Below, in pieces: positions 51,165 to 62,100 of a stretch of DNA of 64,000 nt (positions are counted from its first letter, which is position 1; the number at the start of each line of letters is the position of its first letter). The notes below the pieces were generated by a model. It saw only the letters and a list, made by a program, of their open reading frames with translations, made no database searches and was not told the DNA's origin. The stretch comes from Frankia casuarinae (GTDB lineage: Bacteria > Actinomycetota > Actinomycetes > Frankiales > Frankiaceae), in assembly GCF_000013345.1 (NCBI RefSeq), contig NC_007777.1, forward strand, positions 2,790,001 through 2,854,000, read 5' to 3'. Both the position numbers and the translations under genes were made by a program.

Positions 51165-51575
51165 ATGAACAACACACCACAGGCCACACCACAGGCCATG
51201 CCGCAGACCACACCACAGACCAGAGCCGCGGACCGGTACCCCGCGACGCCCGCAGCGACGCCCGCAGCGACCAGGCGGTCTTCGGCGGCGCGCAGGACGG
51301 TCGGCGCCGCGGCGGTTGCCCTGTGCCTGCTCGGCGCCGCCGCGTGCCAGGGCTCGAAGACGTCGCCCGATCCCGGGTCGGCTACCAGCTCGCCGGCTAC
51401 CAGCTCGCCGGCTACCAGCTCGCCGGCTACCAGCTCGCCCGACCCGGGTCAGGTTCAGCAGCAGCAACAACAGCAGGCCCCGGGTGGTGGATCGCGGCCA
51501 GATCTGGGTACCCCGTTCACGCCGTCCGGGCATTCGTCGGCGAGCCTGCCCCCGCTGTCCGGAAACGGGTCATGA
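51165..51575 (+). CDS. Small secreted lipoprotein with Ser/Pro repeat
   Basis: 136 residues from the ATG at 51165 (GAGGA about 10 bases upstream). A Gln/Thr/Pro-rich N-terminus precedes a hydrophobic segment ending in LLGAAACQGS, a plausible lipoprotein site near residue 65. The rest is a low-complexity linker: SPATS four times, a run of seven Gln, then a Ser/Pro tail. No folded domain is evident. Its stop overlaps the start of the FtsX-like permease (ATGA), so it belongs to the exporter operon, perhaps as an extracytoplasmic accessory or spacer protein. Confidence 0.7.
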   Translation: MNNTPQATPQAMPQTTPQTRAADRYPATPAATPAATRRSSAARRTVGAAAVALCLLGAAACQGSKTSPDPGSATSSPATSSPATSSPATSSPDPGQVQQQQQQQAPGGGSRPDLGTPFTPSGHSSASLPPLSGNGS

Positions 51576-53011
51576 CCGCGCTCGGCACCCACAGGCCGGC
51601 CCACGCACCGGCGACATCCTCGAGCAGGTTCTTCGTGACCTACCTGCTGCGCGGCCTGCGGGGACGGGCCCGGCAGACAGTGATCGTCGCGGTCGGTCTG
51701 GCGGTGGGGGTCGCTGCGGTGGTCACGCTGACCGCGGCGTCGACGGGCGTGAGCCGGGCGCAGACCACGGTGCTCCACTCGCTATACGGGGTGGGCACCG
51801 ACATCTCGGTGACGACGGCGGCCACCAGCGGCTCGGGTTCGAGCGGTTCGGGTTCGAATCAGGGCCTGGTCACGTCCGGAGACGCGGGCAAGGAGTTCTT
51901 CCGGCTGCCGCCCGGCCTCGGGCTGCTGGATTCCTCAGCCCTGGCCCCGATCTCGAAGATGTCCGGCGTGGCCGAGGTCGCGGGCGGCCTGAGCGTGGGT
52001 GAGACGGTCGTCGGCCCGACGCCGTCCACCGGCGGGCTACCCAGCCTCACCTCGACCAGCATCGACGGGGTCGATGTCGCGCACCTCAAGCTCGGCCCGT
52101 ACGCCTCCGGCACGCTCACCTCGGGCCGGTCCTTCACCACCGCGGACGCCGACGCCGACCGCGCCGTGATCGACGCGCGTTACGCGGCCGCGCACAACCT
52201 TGGGGTGGGCTCGACGATCGTGATCGCCAAGACCCGCTTCACCGTGATCGGCATCATCAGCCAACCAGCCGCCAGCGACCCGGAGGACGTCTTCATCCCG
52301 CTCGGCCGCGCCCGGGCACTCGCCTCCTCCGCCCGGCCCGACCTGGCCGGGAAGCTTACCGCGATCTACGTGGCCGCCGCCGGCGCGGCCGACATCCCCA
52401 CCGTGCACGACGAGGTCGCCAAGCTGCTCCCGAGTGCCACCGTCACCAGCTCGTCGGACCTGGCCAGCAGGGTCAGCGGGTCGCTGGCCAGCGCCGCCGA
52501 CCTCGCGCGCGACCTCGGCCGCTGGCTGGCCGTGGCGATGCTCCTCGCCGCATTCGCGCTGGCCGCCCTGCTGACCACCGCCGCGGTGCGGCGGCGGGTT
52601 CGCGAGTTCGGCACGCTCAAGGCACTCGGGTGGCATACCCGGCGCATCATCGCCCAGATCATGGCCGAATCGCTCGTGACCGGCCTGGCCGGAGCCGCGG
52701 TCGGAATCGGGCTCGGGTTCGCCGGCGCCGCCGTCATCGACGCGATCGCCCCCACGCTGACCGCGGCCGTCGCCCTGAACCCCGGCTCGACACCACCCCA
52801 GGGCGCGCTGATCAAGAACGGCAGCCTCGAGACGATGACGCTGCCCGGCGGGGTGCACACCCTCAGCGTCCACCTGCACGCCACCGTCGGGGCCGCGACG
52901 ATCCTGCTCGCGGTCGTGCTCGCGATCGTCGGCGCGGTCCTCGCCGGCGCGCTCGGCAGCTGGCGCGTCGCCCGGCTGCGCCCGGCCCACGCCCTCGTCC
53001 GCGTCGCCTGA
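51572..53011 (+). CDS. MacB/FtsX-type ABC transporter permease
   Basis: 479 residues. A first helix near 36-58 (TVIVAVGLAVGVAAVVTLTA) is followed by a large extracytoplasmic MacB-PCD domain (DISVTTAATSG to about 300). Three C-terminal helices complete the FtsX fold: WLAVAMLLAAFALAALLTTA, then after REFGTLKALGWHTRRI a second near 395, and ATILLAVVLAIVGAVLAGAL, ending RLRPAHALVRV. Such permeases work with a LolD/MacB-type ATPase to move lipids, peptides or signals rather than by ordinary channel transport. It pairs with the second permease at 53859. Confidence 0.9.
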   Translation: MTALGTHRPAHAPATSSSRFFVTYLLRGLRGRARQTVIVAVGLAVGVAAVVTLTAASTGVSRAQTTVLHSLYGVGTDISVTTAATSGSGSSGSGSNQGLVTSGDAGKEFFRLPPGLGLLDSSALAPISKMSGVAEVAGGLSVGETVVGPTPSTGGLPSLTSTSIDGVDVAHLKLGPYASGTLTSGRSFTTADADADRAVIDARYAAAHNLGVGSTIVIAKTRFTVIGIISQPAASDPEDVFIPLGRARALASSARPDLAGKLTAIYVAAAGAADIPTVHDEVAKLLPSATVTSSSDLASRVSGSLASAADLARDLGRWLAVAMLLAAFALAALLTTAAVRRRVREFGTLKALGWHTRRIIAQIMAESLVTGLAGAAVGIGLGFAGAAVIDAIAPTLTAAVALNPGSTPPQGALIKNGSLETMTLPGGVHTLSVHLHATVGAATILLAVVLAIVGAVLAGALGSWRVARLRPAHALVRVA

Positions 53012-53049
53012 CCAGCCCACCAGCACACCAGCACACCAGCACACCAGCC
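52998..53049. repeat. 10-bp repeat after the permease
   Basis: ACCAGCACAC-type units recur about four times directly from the permease 3' end into the 111-bp gap before the ATPase gene. Non-coding. Confidence 0.8.
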
Positions 53050-53122
53050 CCGGCCACCCGCACCCGCTTACCGCCCTTCCCGAGGTCGAACCGAGCTTTC
53101 CCGAGATCGAATCGAGAACCCG

Positions 53123-53806
53123 ATGTATACCCTTACCGGCGTTTCCAAGACCTTCCGCGCCCGTGGCAGCACCGTCACCGCGGTGCGGGACCTGAACCTG
53201 TCCATCGCCGACGGCGAATGGCTCGCCATCCAGGGCCGCACCGGCAGCGGCAAGAGCACCCTGCTGCAGCTGTTGGGCGGCATGGACCGGCCCAGCACCG
53301 GCACCGTCAACCTCGACGGTCAGGACCTGGCCACGATGTCCGAGAAACAGCTCACCGAGATCCGTGCCGCCCGGGTCGGCTTCGTGTTCCAGATGTTCAA
53401 CCTCATCCCCACCCTGTCCGCGATCGAGAACGTCGAAGCCGCCCTCGTTCCGCTGCGCACCCCCGCCGTCCAGCGCCGGGAACGCGCGGCGGCAGCGCTG
53501 GCGGCCGTGGGCCTGGCCGATCGAGCCGGACACCTGCCCTCCGAGCTGTCCGGCGGCCAGCAACAACGCGTGGGGATCGCCCGGGCCCTGGTCAAGGAAC
53601 CCAGCGTGCTGCTCGCCGACGAGCCCACCGGCAACCTCGACGTCGACACCCGCGACGAGATCCTCACGCTGCTCGAACAGATCTGGACCGCCAACCAGCT
53701 CACGCTCGTGCTCGTCACCCACGACAGCGCCGTCGCGGCCCTCGCCGAACGTGTTGCCGTCATGCACGACGGCAAGCTGGACATCACCGGTACGCGGATC
53801 GGGTGA
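53123..53806 (+). CDS. MacB/LolD-type ABC transporter ATPase
   Basis: 227 residues, a complete single nucleotide-binding domain: GRTGSGKSTLL Walker A near residue 42, GFVFQMFNLIPTLSAIENVE Q-loop with the PTLSA-ENV signature of the MacB/LolD group, LSGGQQQRVGIARALV signature, LLADEPTGNLD Walker B and LVTHDSAVAAL. It sits between two FtsX-type permeases and should energise both, as a heterodimer-permease exporter. Confidence 0.95.
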   Translation: MYTLTGVSKTFRARGSTVTAVRDLNLSIADGEWLAIQGRTGSGKSTLLQLLGGMDRPSTGTVNLDGQDLATMSEKQLTEIRAARVGFVFQMFNLIPTLSAIENVEAALVPLRTPAVQRRERAAAALAAVGLADRAGHLPSELSGGQQQRVGIARALVKEPSVLLADEPTGNLDVDTRDEILTLLEQIWTANQLTLVLVTHDSAVAALAERVAVMHDGKLDITGTRIG

Positions 53807-53858
53807 CCGGCATGTCAAACGCACGCCGCCGGTCGGCGAACGCACGATCGGAGCCCTC

Positions 53859-55175
53859 ATGTTCGTCCTGACCTATCTTCGACGTGAACTGCGGCACCGG
53901 TCGCGTCAGGCGATGCTCGTCGCCACGGGGCTCGCCGTCGGCGTCGGGCTCGTCCTCGCCACGACGGCTACCGCCGCCGCGGTCGACGACGCGCAGACCG
54001 CGGTGCTACACACGCTGAACGGGATCGGCACCGACCTCACCGTCACCGCCACACCATCGGCCGACCGTCGCGCCGGCGCGACCGGCAGCGGCAGCGCGGA
54101 CGGCAGCGGCAGCGCGGACGGCGCGAGCAGCACGGGCCTGTCGGTGGCCGGCGGGGCGGTGCTGGATTCGTCGACGGTGCGGGCCATCGCCGGGCTGGCG
54201 CACGTCGCCGGCGTCGCGGACTCGTTGGTCCTGAGCGAGATCACCCTCCCGCCGACCGGCTCGGGCGGCATCCCGACCAGCACGAGGATCGACGGGATCG
54301 ACGTCACGCGCCTGGGCCTCGGGCCAGCCGCGTCCGCCACGCTCCGCTCGGGCCGTCCCCTGTCCCGGGCCGACAGCCGCGGCGACGTCGCGGTCATCGA
54401 CACCCAGTACGCCGCCGCCCACCACCTTGGCGTCGGATCGACGATCACCGTTGCCGGGACCCGGTTCGCCGTCGTCGGGATCGTCTCCCAACCCACGGCC
54501 ACCGGCGCGGCCAGCATCTACCTCCCGCTCGCTGCCGCCCAGCGGCTGCCCGCCGGCCAGCACTCGAAGCCGCTGGCGGGGAAGGTGAGTACGATCTACG
54601 TCTCGGCGAGCACCGCGGCCGACGTCGGCGCGGTCGAAACCGAGCTCGCCGCGCTCCTGCCCTCGGCCACCCTCAGCAGCTCACGCGACCTCGCCGAGGC
54701 GGTCAACGGCTCTCTCGCCAGCGCCACCACCCTCATGCACGATCTCGGCACCTGGCTCACCGTGGGCGTGCTGTTGGCCACCGTCGCCGCCGCCAGCCTG
54801 TTCACCCTCGCCTCCGTAACCCGGCGGACGCGCGAACTCGGAACCCTGAAAGCGATCGGCTGGACCAGCTGGCGCGTCATCACGCAGATCATGGCCGAGT
54901 CCGGCACGGTCGGCCTCGCCGGCGCGGCGCTCGGAGTCGCGGTCGGCTACGCCGGCATCGGTCTTGTCAACGCGGTCGCACCGACCCTGACCGCCACCGT
55001 CGGCACCGGCACGGGCGCGCACAACCTCGCCGTGCACCTGAACGCACACACCGAGCCAAGCACCCTCGCGGCGGCGGCCCTGATCGCCATCGCCGCGGCC
55101 CTGATCGCCGGCACGCTCGCGGCCTGGCGCACGACCCGGCTGCGGCCGGCCCACGCCCTGGCCGAGGTCGAATGA
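53859..55175 (+). CDS. MacB/FtsX-type ABC transporter permease, second copy
   Basis: 438 residues from the ATG at 53859 (GGAG 6 bases upstream). Same plan as the first permease: helix near 18-40 (MLVATGLAVGVGLVLATTAT), extracytoplasmic domain with a Gly/Ser/Ala repeat near 70-90 (18-bp DNA repeat), three C-terminal helices around RTRELGTLKAIGWTSWRVIT, ending RLRPAHALAEVE. The two permeases are clearly paralogous along their length. The operon lipoprotein - permease - ATPase - permease is likely controlled by the divergent two-component pair. Confidence 0.9.
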   Translation: MFVLTYLRRELRHRSRQAMLVATGLAVGVGLVLATTATAAAVDDAQTAVLHTLNGIGTDLTVTATPSADRRAGATGSGSADGSGSADGASSTGLSVAGGAVLDSSTVRAIAGLAHVAGVADSLVLSEITLPPTGSGGIPTSTRIDGIDVTRLGLGPAASATLRSGRPLSRADSRGDVAVIDTQYAAAHHLGVGSTITVAGTRFAVVGIVSQPTATGAASIYLPLAAAQRLPAGQHSKPLAGKVSTIYVSASTAADVGAVETELAALLPSATLSSSRDLAEAVNGSLASATTLMHDLGTWLTVGVLLATVAAASLFTLASVTRRTRELGTLKAIGWTSWRVITQIMAESGTVGLAGAALGVAVGYAGIGLVNAVAPTLTATVGTGTGAHNLAVHLNAHTEPSTLAAAALIAIAAALIAGTLAAWRTTRLRPAHALAEVE

Positions 55176-55257
55176 ACGCCAAGGCTCCCACGCACCTCCA
55201 TCACCGGCGGCCGGGGCTCGATGACGGAACGGGTCAGCCGTGTTGATTACCGCGGCA

Positions 55258-56097
55258 CTACGTGACGATGACCTGACCGGGCACTGCGCCGGTCGTTTGC
55301 CGAGCAAAGAAGCCCAGAATGGCCGAGTTCACTTCGGTGGGGCGTTCCAGGTAGCCGTAGTGGCCGCAGCCCGGAATTTCTTCGTAGGTGGCTCCCGGGA
55401 TGGCCTCGGCGACTTCGCGGCACAGCGGTGGACGGACTATCAGGTCGTCCTGGAAGCCGATCACCAGACAGGGGCACTGGATATGCGCGAAGCCCGGCCG
55501 GCGGTCGGGGATGAGTTCCAGGCCCAGTTGGCCGCGGGCCGCCGAGAGGGTCACCGCGGAGACCTCGAAGACGTCGAGCCAGTCCCTGATCTGCCGTTCG
55601 TCGTTGAGCGTACGCGGCGAGAGGCTCTGCAGCGCATGCATGAAAGCCGCATAACGCGCAGGTACCGTGACACCGCTGTCGTACAGCTCTATTTCGGCTA
55701 GGGACATGGCGGTGGCCAGCGCGTCGGACCTGCCGCGGGTCGCCATCAGCACGGCCTGCCCGACCAACCGGGGCCGGGCGACGAGCAGCTCCTGCACGAT
55801 CATGGCGCCGAGTGAGAAGCCCACAACCCGGCAGCCCTCGACGCCCAGATGCTCGATGAGGGCGGCGGTGTCGGCCACCATGTCGGCCAGCGTGAACCCC
55901 TCAGGCCCGGCGTCGGAGGGCGGAATGCCCCGGTTGTCCATCGTGATGACGCGGTAGCCCGCGGCTCGCAGCGCCGGCACCTGGTGGGTCCGCCAGACGC
56001 GCCCGGGGGCTCCCGTCCCGGTGACCAGGAGGACCGGCGCTCCCACGCCGTAGTCATCGAAGCTCAGGTTGATCCCGTTGATCCGAGCCACCGGCAT
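55258..56097 (-). CDS. Alpha/beta hydrolase downstream of the NRPS
   Basis: 279 residues. The nucleophile elbow is VVGFSLGAMIVQ (Ser near residue 96), the acid is in IGFQDDLIVRP and the His in PGCGHYGYLERP near residue 250. HPV-type start INGINLSFDDYGVGAPVLLV and DNRGIPPSD are standard for the family (haloperoxidase/esterase-like). It begins 3 bases after the NRPS stop, so it is co-transcribed and probably acts on the peptide or a precursor. Because that NRPS ends in an epimerization domain without its own thioesterase, release by this enzyme is conceivable, but it is not a typical TE. Confidence 0.85.
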   Translation of the reverse strand: MPVARINGINLSFDDYGVGAPVLLVTGTGAPGRVWRTHQVPALRAAGYRVITMDNRGIPPSDAGPEGFTLADMVADTAALIEHLGVEGCRVVGFSLGAMIVQELLVARPRLVGQAVLMATRGRSDALATAMSLAEIELYDSGVTVPARYAAFMHALQSLSPRTLNDERQIRDWLDVFEVSAVTLSAARGQLGLELIPDRRPGFAHIQCPCLVIGFQDDLIVRPPLCREVAEAIPGATYEEIPGCGHYGYLERPTEVNSAILGFFARQTTGAVPGQVIVT

Positions 56098-56100
56098 CGG

Positions 56101-59100
56101 CTAGTCCTCCATCGCGATTTCCGCTTCCAGCTCCTCAAGCTGCTGCTGGGCCAGGCTGAGCAGCGGAAAGTCGGACGGGCTGTGCCCGCCGGCCCCCGGG
56201 CGGCCCGCCTGAGCGGCCAGCCCGGTCAGCATCGCCACCCACCCGTCGGTCAGCTCCCGCACCGCGTCCGGCTCGAGAAGACCGGCAGGCCACGACAGCG
56301 ACACGGTGAGCTCGGGCCCGTCGGGCCCGTCTTCGACGATCCCGTCCGCCTCCAGCGCGTGCGCGACGGGCATCCGCTCGGGCATGTCCCCGCCCAGCGC
56401 CACCGGCTGCCACTCCTCCTGCCTGGCCGAGGTGGTGAACCGGCCCAGGTAGTTGAACCCGATCTGCGGCACCGGTGGCGCGGCCAGCGCCGGTCCCGTG
56501 ACCACGTTGAGATAGCGCAGCACGCCGAAGCCCAGGCCATCGCCCGGCACCGCCCGCACCTGCTCCTTCACCCGCTTGATCACCACGCCCGCGGCATCGC
56601 CACCCGCCCGTACCTCGGCGAAGTCCACCCGACCCGGGTCCAGCCGGACGGGATGCACGCTGGTGAACCAGCCGACCGTACGCGACAGATCCACGTCATC
56701 GGCCAGCGGCTCGCGCCCGTGCCCCTCCACATCCACCAGCACCGGGCCTGGCACCCCGCGCCATTCGGTCACCGCCAGCGACAGACCTGTCAGCAGCACG
56801 TCGTCGATCCCGGCGTGGAACACCGCGGGTACGGTTGTCAGCAGCGCCGCCGTCACGTCACGCGGCACCGGGACCGACACCCGCCGTACGCTCGACACCG
56901 TGTCGCGAGCGGGGTCCAGGGGACGCCCGCCCAGCGGCGGCTCGGGATCGGCCAGCAACCGCTGCCACCCAGGCAGTTCCGCCACCCGCGCCGGGTCGTC
57001 CGCCGAGCCGGCCAGCAGCCCCGCCCACCGGCGGAACGAGGTGCCCACCGGCTCCAGCGAAGCCCCCGTACAGGCCGCCGCCAGGTCCGGCAGCAGCACC
57101 CGCCACGACACCCCGTCGACCACCAGGTGGTGCGCCACCAGCAGCACCCGGCCGGGGGCATCCGGCCCCCGATCCAGCCACACCACCTGCAGCATCACCC
57201 CGGCCTCCGGATCGAGCCGCCGCGCCGCCGACCGGCCCACCGCGGCCACCAGCGAGGTCAGCTCGGGCCCGGTCAGACCGGCGGCGTCCACCCGGTGCAC
57301 CGACGAGGAGGCGTCCAGACCAGGCGGCGGAATGTCCAGCCGCCACGAGGCGACGTCCGGGCCGGGGCACACCAGCCGCGCCCGCAGCGCGTCGTGCCGG
57401 TCCACCAGAGCCTGGACCGCCGTGACCAACCGGCCCTCGCCCAGCCCAGCCGGCACGATCGTCAGCACCGACTGGGAGAACCGGCGCAGCCCGGTCCGCT
57501 CGGCCACCCAACGCATCACCGGGATCAACGGGACCTCACCGACGGCCAGGTCGTCGACCGCCGGTCCGGCGGGCCTGCTCTCCGCCACCAGCGCGAGGCG
57601 GGCGGGCGTCTTGTCCTCGAACACCTGCCTGGGCGTGATCACCATGCCCGCACGGCGGGCCCGGGCCACCAGCTGCATCGACATGATCGAGTCGCCGCCG
57701 AGGTCGAAGAAGCTGTCGTCGGCCCCGACGTACTCCAGGTGCAGCAGCTCGGCGAACAGCGCGCACAGCGCCTCCTCGACGGGCGTCCGGGGCTCCCGGC
57801 CACCGGCCAGGCCCGCGAAGTCGGGAGCCGGCAGCGCGTCCCGGTCCAGCTTGCCGTTGACCGTCAACGGCAACGCGTCCAGCAGCACTACCGCGGAAGG
57901 AACCATGTAGTCCGGCAACAGCCCGGCCGCGAAGTCCCGGAGGTCCGAGCCGTCCCCGGCGGTTCCGGCGGTCCCGGCGGTCCCGGCGAGATAGGCCACG
58001 AGGTGCCGGTGGCCGGGCTGGTCCTCACGCATCACGACGGCGACCTGGTCGACGGCGGGATGCCCGGACAGCACGGCCTCGATCTCGCCGGGCTCGATCC
58101 GGAAACCACGGATCTTCACCTGCGCATCCGCCCGCCCGGCGAACACCAGCCCACCATCGCCGGTCCACCGGGCCAGGTCACCCGTGCGGTACATGCGCTC
58201 CCCCGACCCCCCGAACGGGCAGGCCACGAACCGCTCCCCGGTCAACGCGGGACGATTGAGATAGCCACGGGCCAGCCCGGCACCCGCCACATAAAGCTCA
58301 CCGACCACCCCGGGAGGCACCGGCCGCAGGAACTCGTCCAACACATACGTCCGGACACCCGGCAACGGGCCACCCACCACACTGCCCGTCCCCGCCACCA
58401 CCCGCTCCCGGTCCAACGCGATGTGCGTGACATGGACCGTCGTCTCGGTAATGCCGTACATGTTGACCAACACCGGGACGTCGCCGGGATACCGGTCATA
58501 CCACTGCCGCAACCGGGCAGGTTCCAGCGCCTCACCACCGAACACCACATACCGCAACGAGGAACCGACCCCGGCAGCAGCCAACTCACCGATCACCTGA
58601 TAGAACGCCGACGGAGTCTGGCTGAGCACCGTCACACCCGTCCGGCTCAGCAACTCAACGAACTCCCGCGGCGACCGACTCACCGAGTGCGCCACCACCA
58701 CAACCCGGCCACCGAGCAGCAACGCACCGAACATCTCCCACACCGAAAAATCGAAGGCATAGGAGTGGAACAAACTCCACACATCATCGGCGCCCAGCCC
58801 GTACACCCGACCCGCCGTCTCGATGAGGGCAGCCACATTACGCTGCGGAATCAGCACACCCTTCGGCGTACCCGTCGACCCCGACGTATAGATCACATAC
58901 GCCGGATGCCCCGGCCGCAACGACCGGACCCGCTCGGCATCCCGCACCGCCGTACCAGGCAGCCCAGCCAGCACACGAACCGTATCCGGGGCGTCCACGA
59001 CAACCCTGACCGCCCCGTGCTCAGGCAACGCCCCCACGGTCCGCGCCGTACCCAACGTCACCACGGGAGCGGCATCGGCCAGCATAAACGCCTGCCGGGC

Positions 59101-62100
59101 GGCCGGATACTCCGGATCCACCGGCAGATAAGCCGCCCCCGCCTTCAGCACCGCCAGCAACGCCACCACCATCTCCACCGACCGGGGCAACGCCACCGCC
59201 ACAATCCGTTCCGGCCCCACCCCCAAACCCACCAACAGACGAGCCAGCCGGTTCACCGCGGCATCCAACTCCGCATAGGTCAACCGCACATCCTCACAGA
59301 CCACCGCCACCGCATCAGGCCGCGCGACCACCTGCGCCTGAAACATCTCCGGCAACGTCCTGGCCGACACCCCAACAGCAGAGCCACCAACAGCAGAGCC
59401 ACCAACAGCGGAGCCGTTCCACGCCCGCACCACCAGGTCATACTCACCGTCCGCCAGCACATCCACCTGACTCAACCGCAGACCAGGATCAGCCCCCACC
59501 ACCTCAAGCAACCGAACCAGACGCCCCACCAACCCCTCCGCGGTCGACCGATCGAACAGATCAGCCGAATACTCCAAAACCCCAGCCAGCCCCGCCGCAC
59601 CACCCTCGGCATCACGATGCTCGGTCAACGCCAAAGACAGGTCGAACTTGGCGGTCTCGATCTCCCCGGAGCCGTGCCGCTCGACCACCAGCCCGGGCAG
59701 TTCCCAGCCCGAGGTCCGGGGAGCGTTCTGGAAGGTCAGCATGACCTGGAACAACGGATGCCGGGCCAACGAACGAACCGGCTGCACCTCCTCCACCAAC
59801 CGCTCAAACGGCACATCCTGATGCGCATAGGCAGCCAGATCCACCTCACGCACCCGACCCACCACCTCAGCAAACGACGGATCACCACCAAGACCGACCC
59901 GCAACACCAACGTATTGACAAAAAACCCGACCAGATCATCCAACGCCGCCGCACCCCGACCCGCCACCGCCGTCCCCACCGGAATATCAACCCCCGCACC
60001 CAACCGCGACAGCAACACCGCCACCGCCGCCTGCACCACCATGAACAACGTCGCCTGCCCCGCCCGCGCCACCTCCACCAACCGCCCATGCACCCCCGCA
60101 CCCACCCGCACCGGCACCGCCCCACCCCGATAACTCGCCACCGCCGGACGCGGCCGATCCACCGGCAACACCAACTCCACCGGAAGACCCGCCAAAGCAG
60201 AACGCCAATACCCCAACTGCGCACTCAACAAACTACCCGGATCAGACTCACTCCCCAACACCGCACGCTGCCACAACGCATAATCCGCATACTGCACCGG
60301 CAACCCCACCCACGACGGCGCCCGCCCCGACAACCGCGCCGCATACGCCGCCGACAAATCACGCCCCAACACCCCCATCGACCAGCCATCCGCCGCAATA
60401 TGATGCACCACCACCACCAGAACATGCTCCCGCGCGGACACCACGAACAACGACACCCGCCACGGCAACTCCCGCCCCACATCAAAACCCCGCCCCACCT
60501 CCGCCCGCAGCAACAACGGCACATCCTCCGCCGCCACCTCCACCACCGACAGCACGGGAGAGCCGGCCTCACCCGTCAAGATCCGCGATTGTGGCGTTCC
60601 GCCAACGTCAGGAAATATCGTCCGCAGGCTCTCGTGTCGCAACGCGACGTCGCCCAGCGCCGCCCGCAGGGCCGCCACGTCGAGGTCGCCGCGCAGCCGC
60701 AGGACCAGCGGAATGTTGTAGACCGCCGCGCCGCCCTCAAGCCGGTTGAGGAACCACATCCGGGTCTGGCCGTACGACAGCGGAACCACCGCCGGGCGGA
60801 CCGCCCGGACCAGCGCCGCCCGGGGCCGTCCGCCGCCGTCGAGCAGCCGGGCGACGCCCGCCGGCGTCGGCGTGACGAACAGCTTGCGGATGTTCACCTC
60901 GACGTCCAGCGTCTCCCGGATCCGCGCGATCAGCCGCATCGCGAGCAGGGAATCGCCACCCAGCTCGAAGAACCCGTCGTCGACCCCCACCCGATCAAGC
61001 CGCAACACCTCCGCAAACAACGAACACAACACCTCCTCGACCGCGGTACGCGGCGCCCCCCCAGTCACCAACCCACCGAAATCCGGCGCCGGCAACGCCC
61101 CACGATCAAGCTTGCCATTAGGCGTCACCGGCAACGCCGGCAACGCAACAACCCCCGCCGGAACCAGATACTCCGGCAACCGCTCCGCCGCGAACTCCCG
61201 CACCGCACGACCATCAACATCCCCCGGCACCACATAACCCACCAGATACCTGTGACCCGGCCGATCCTCCCGAGCCACCACCACCACCCGAGTCACCCCC
61301 GGAAACACCGCCAAAACCGCCTCAACCTCACCCACCTCAACCCGAAACCCACGAATCTTAAGCTGCGTGTCCGCCCGCCCCACAAACACCAACTCACCAG
61401 CAGCAGTCCACCGAACCAGATCCCCCGACCGGTACATCCGCTCCCCAGACCCGGAAAACGGACACGCCACAAACCGCTCACCGGTCAACCCCGCACGAGC
61501 CCAGTAACCACGAGCCAGCCCCGGACCCGCAAGATAAAGCTCACCGACCACCCCCGGCGGCACCGGCTGCAGCAGATCATCCAGCACATAGGTCCGGGTG
61601 TTGTCCAGCGGATGCCCGATCGGCAGCGGCCCGGGGACCTCCTCCCCCGGCCGGATGTCGAACACGGTCGCGCACATGGTGATCTCGGTCGGGCCGTACA
61701 GGTGCCGCACGACGGTGTCCGGGCACGCGGCCGCGACGCGAGCGACGGCGGTGGCGCTGACCACGTCCCCGCCGGTCAGCAGCTCGGGCAGCCCGGCGAA
61801 ACAGCCGGGGTCCTCCTCGGCCAGCGCCGCGAGCAGACCGGCGGTCACGTGCACGGCCGTCAGCCCGGCACCGGAGATCAACTCGGCCAGCCCGGCGGCA
61901 TCCAGCGGTCCCGGCGGGGCGATCACGACCTGGCCGCCCGCCAGCAGCGGCACCCACAGCTCCCATGTCGAGGCGTCGAAGGCGTGCGGGGCGTGGAACA
62001 GCACGCGCTGATCAGCCCCGCCGGACCAGTGCCGGTCGGCGGCCAGGGAGACGACCCCGGCGTGCGTCACCGCCACGCCCTTCGGTACGCCCGTCGATCC

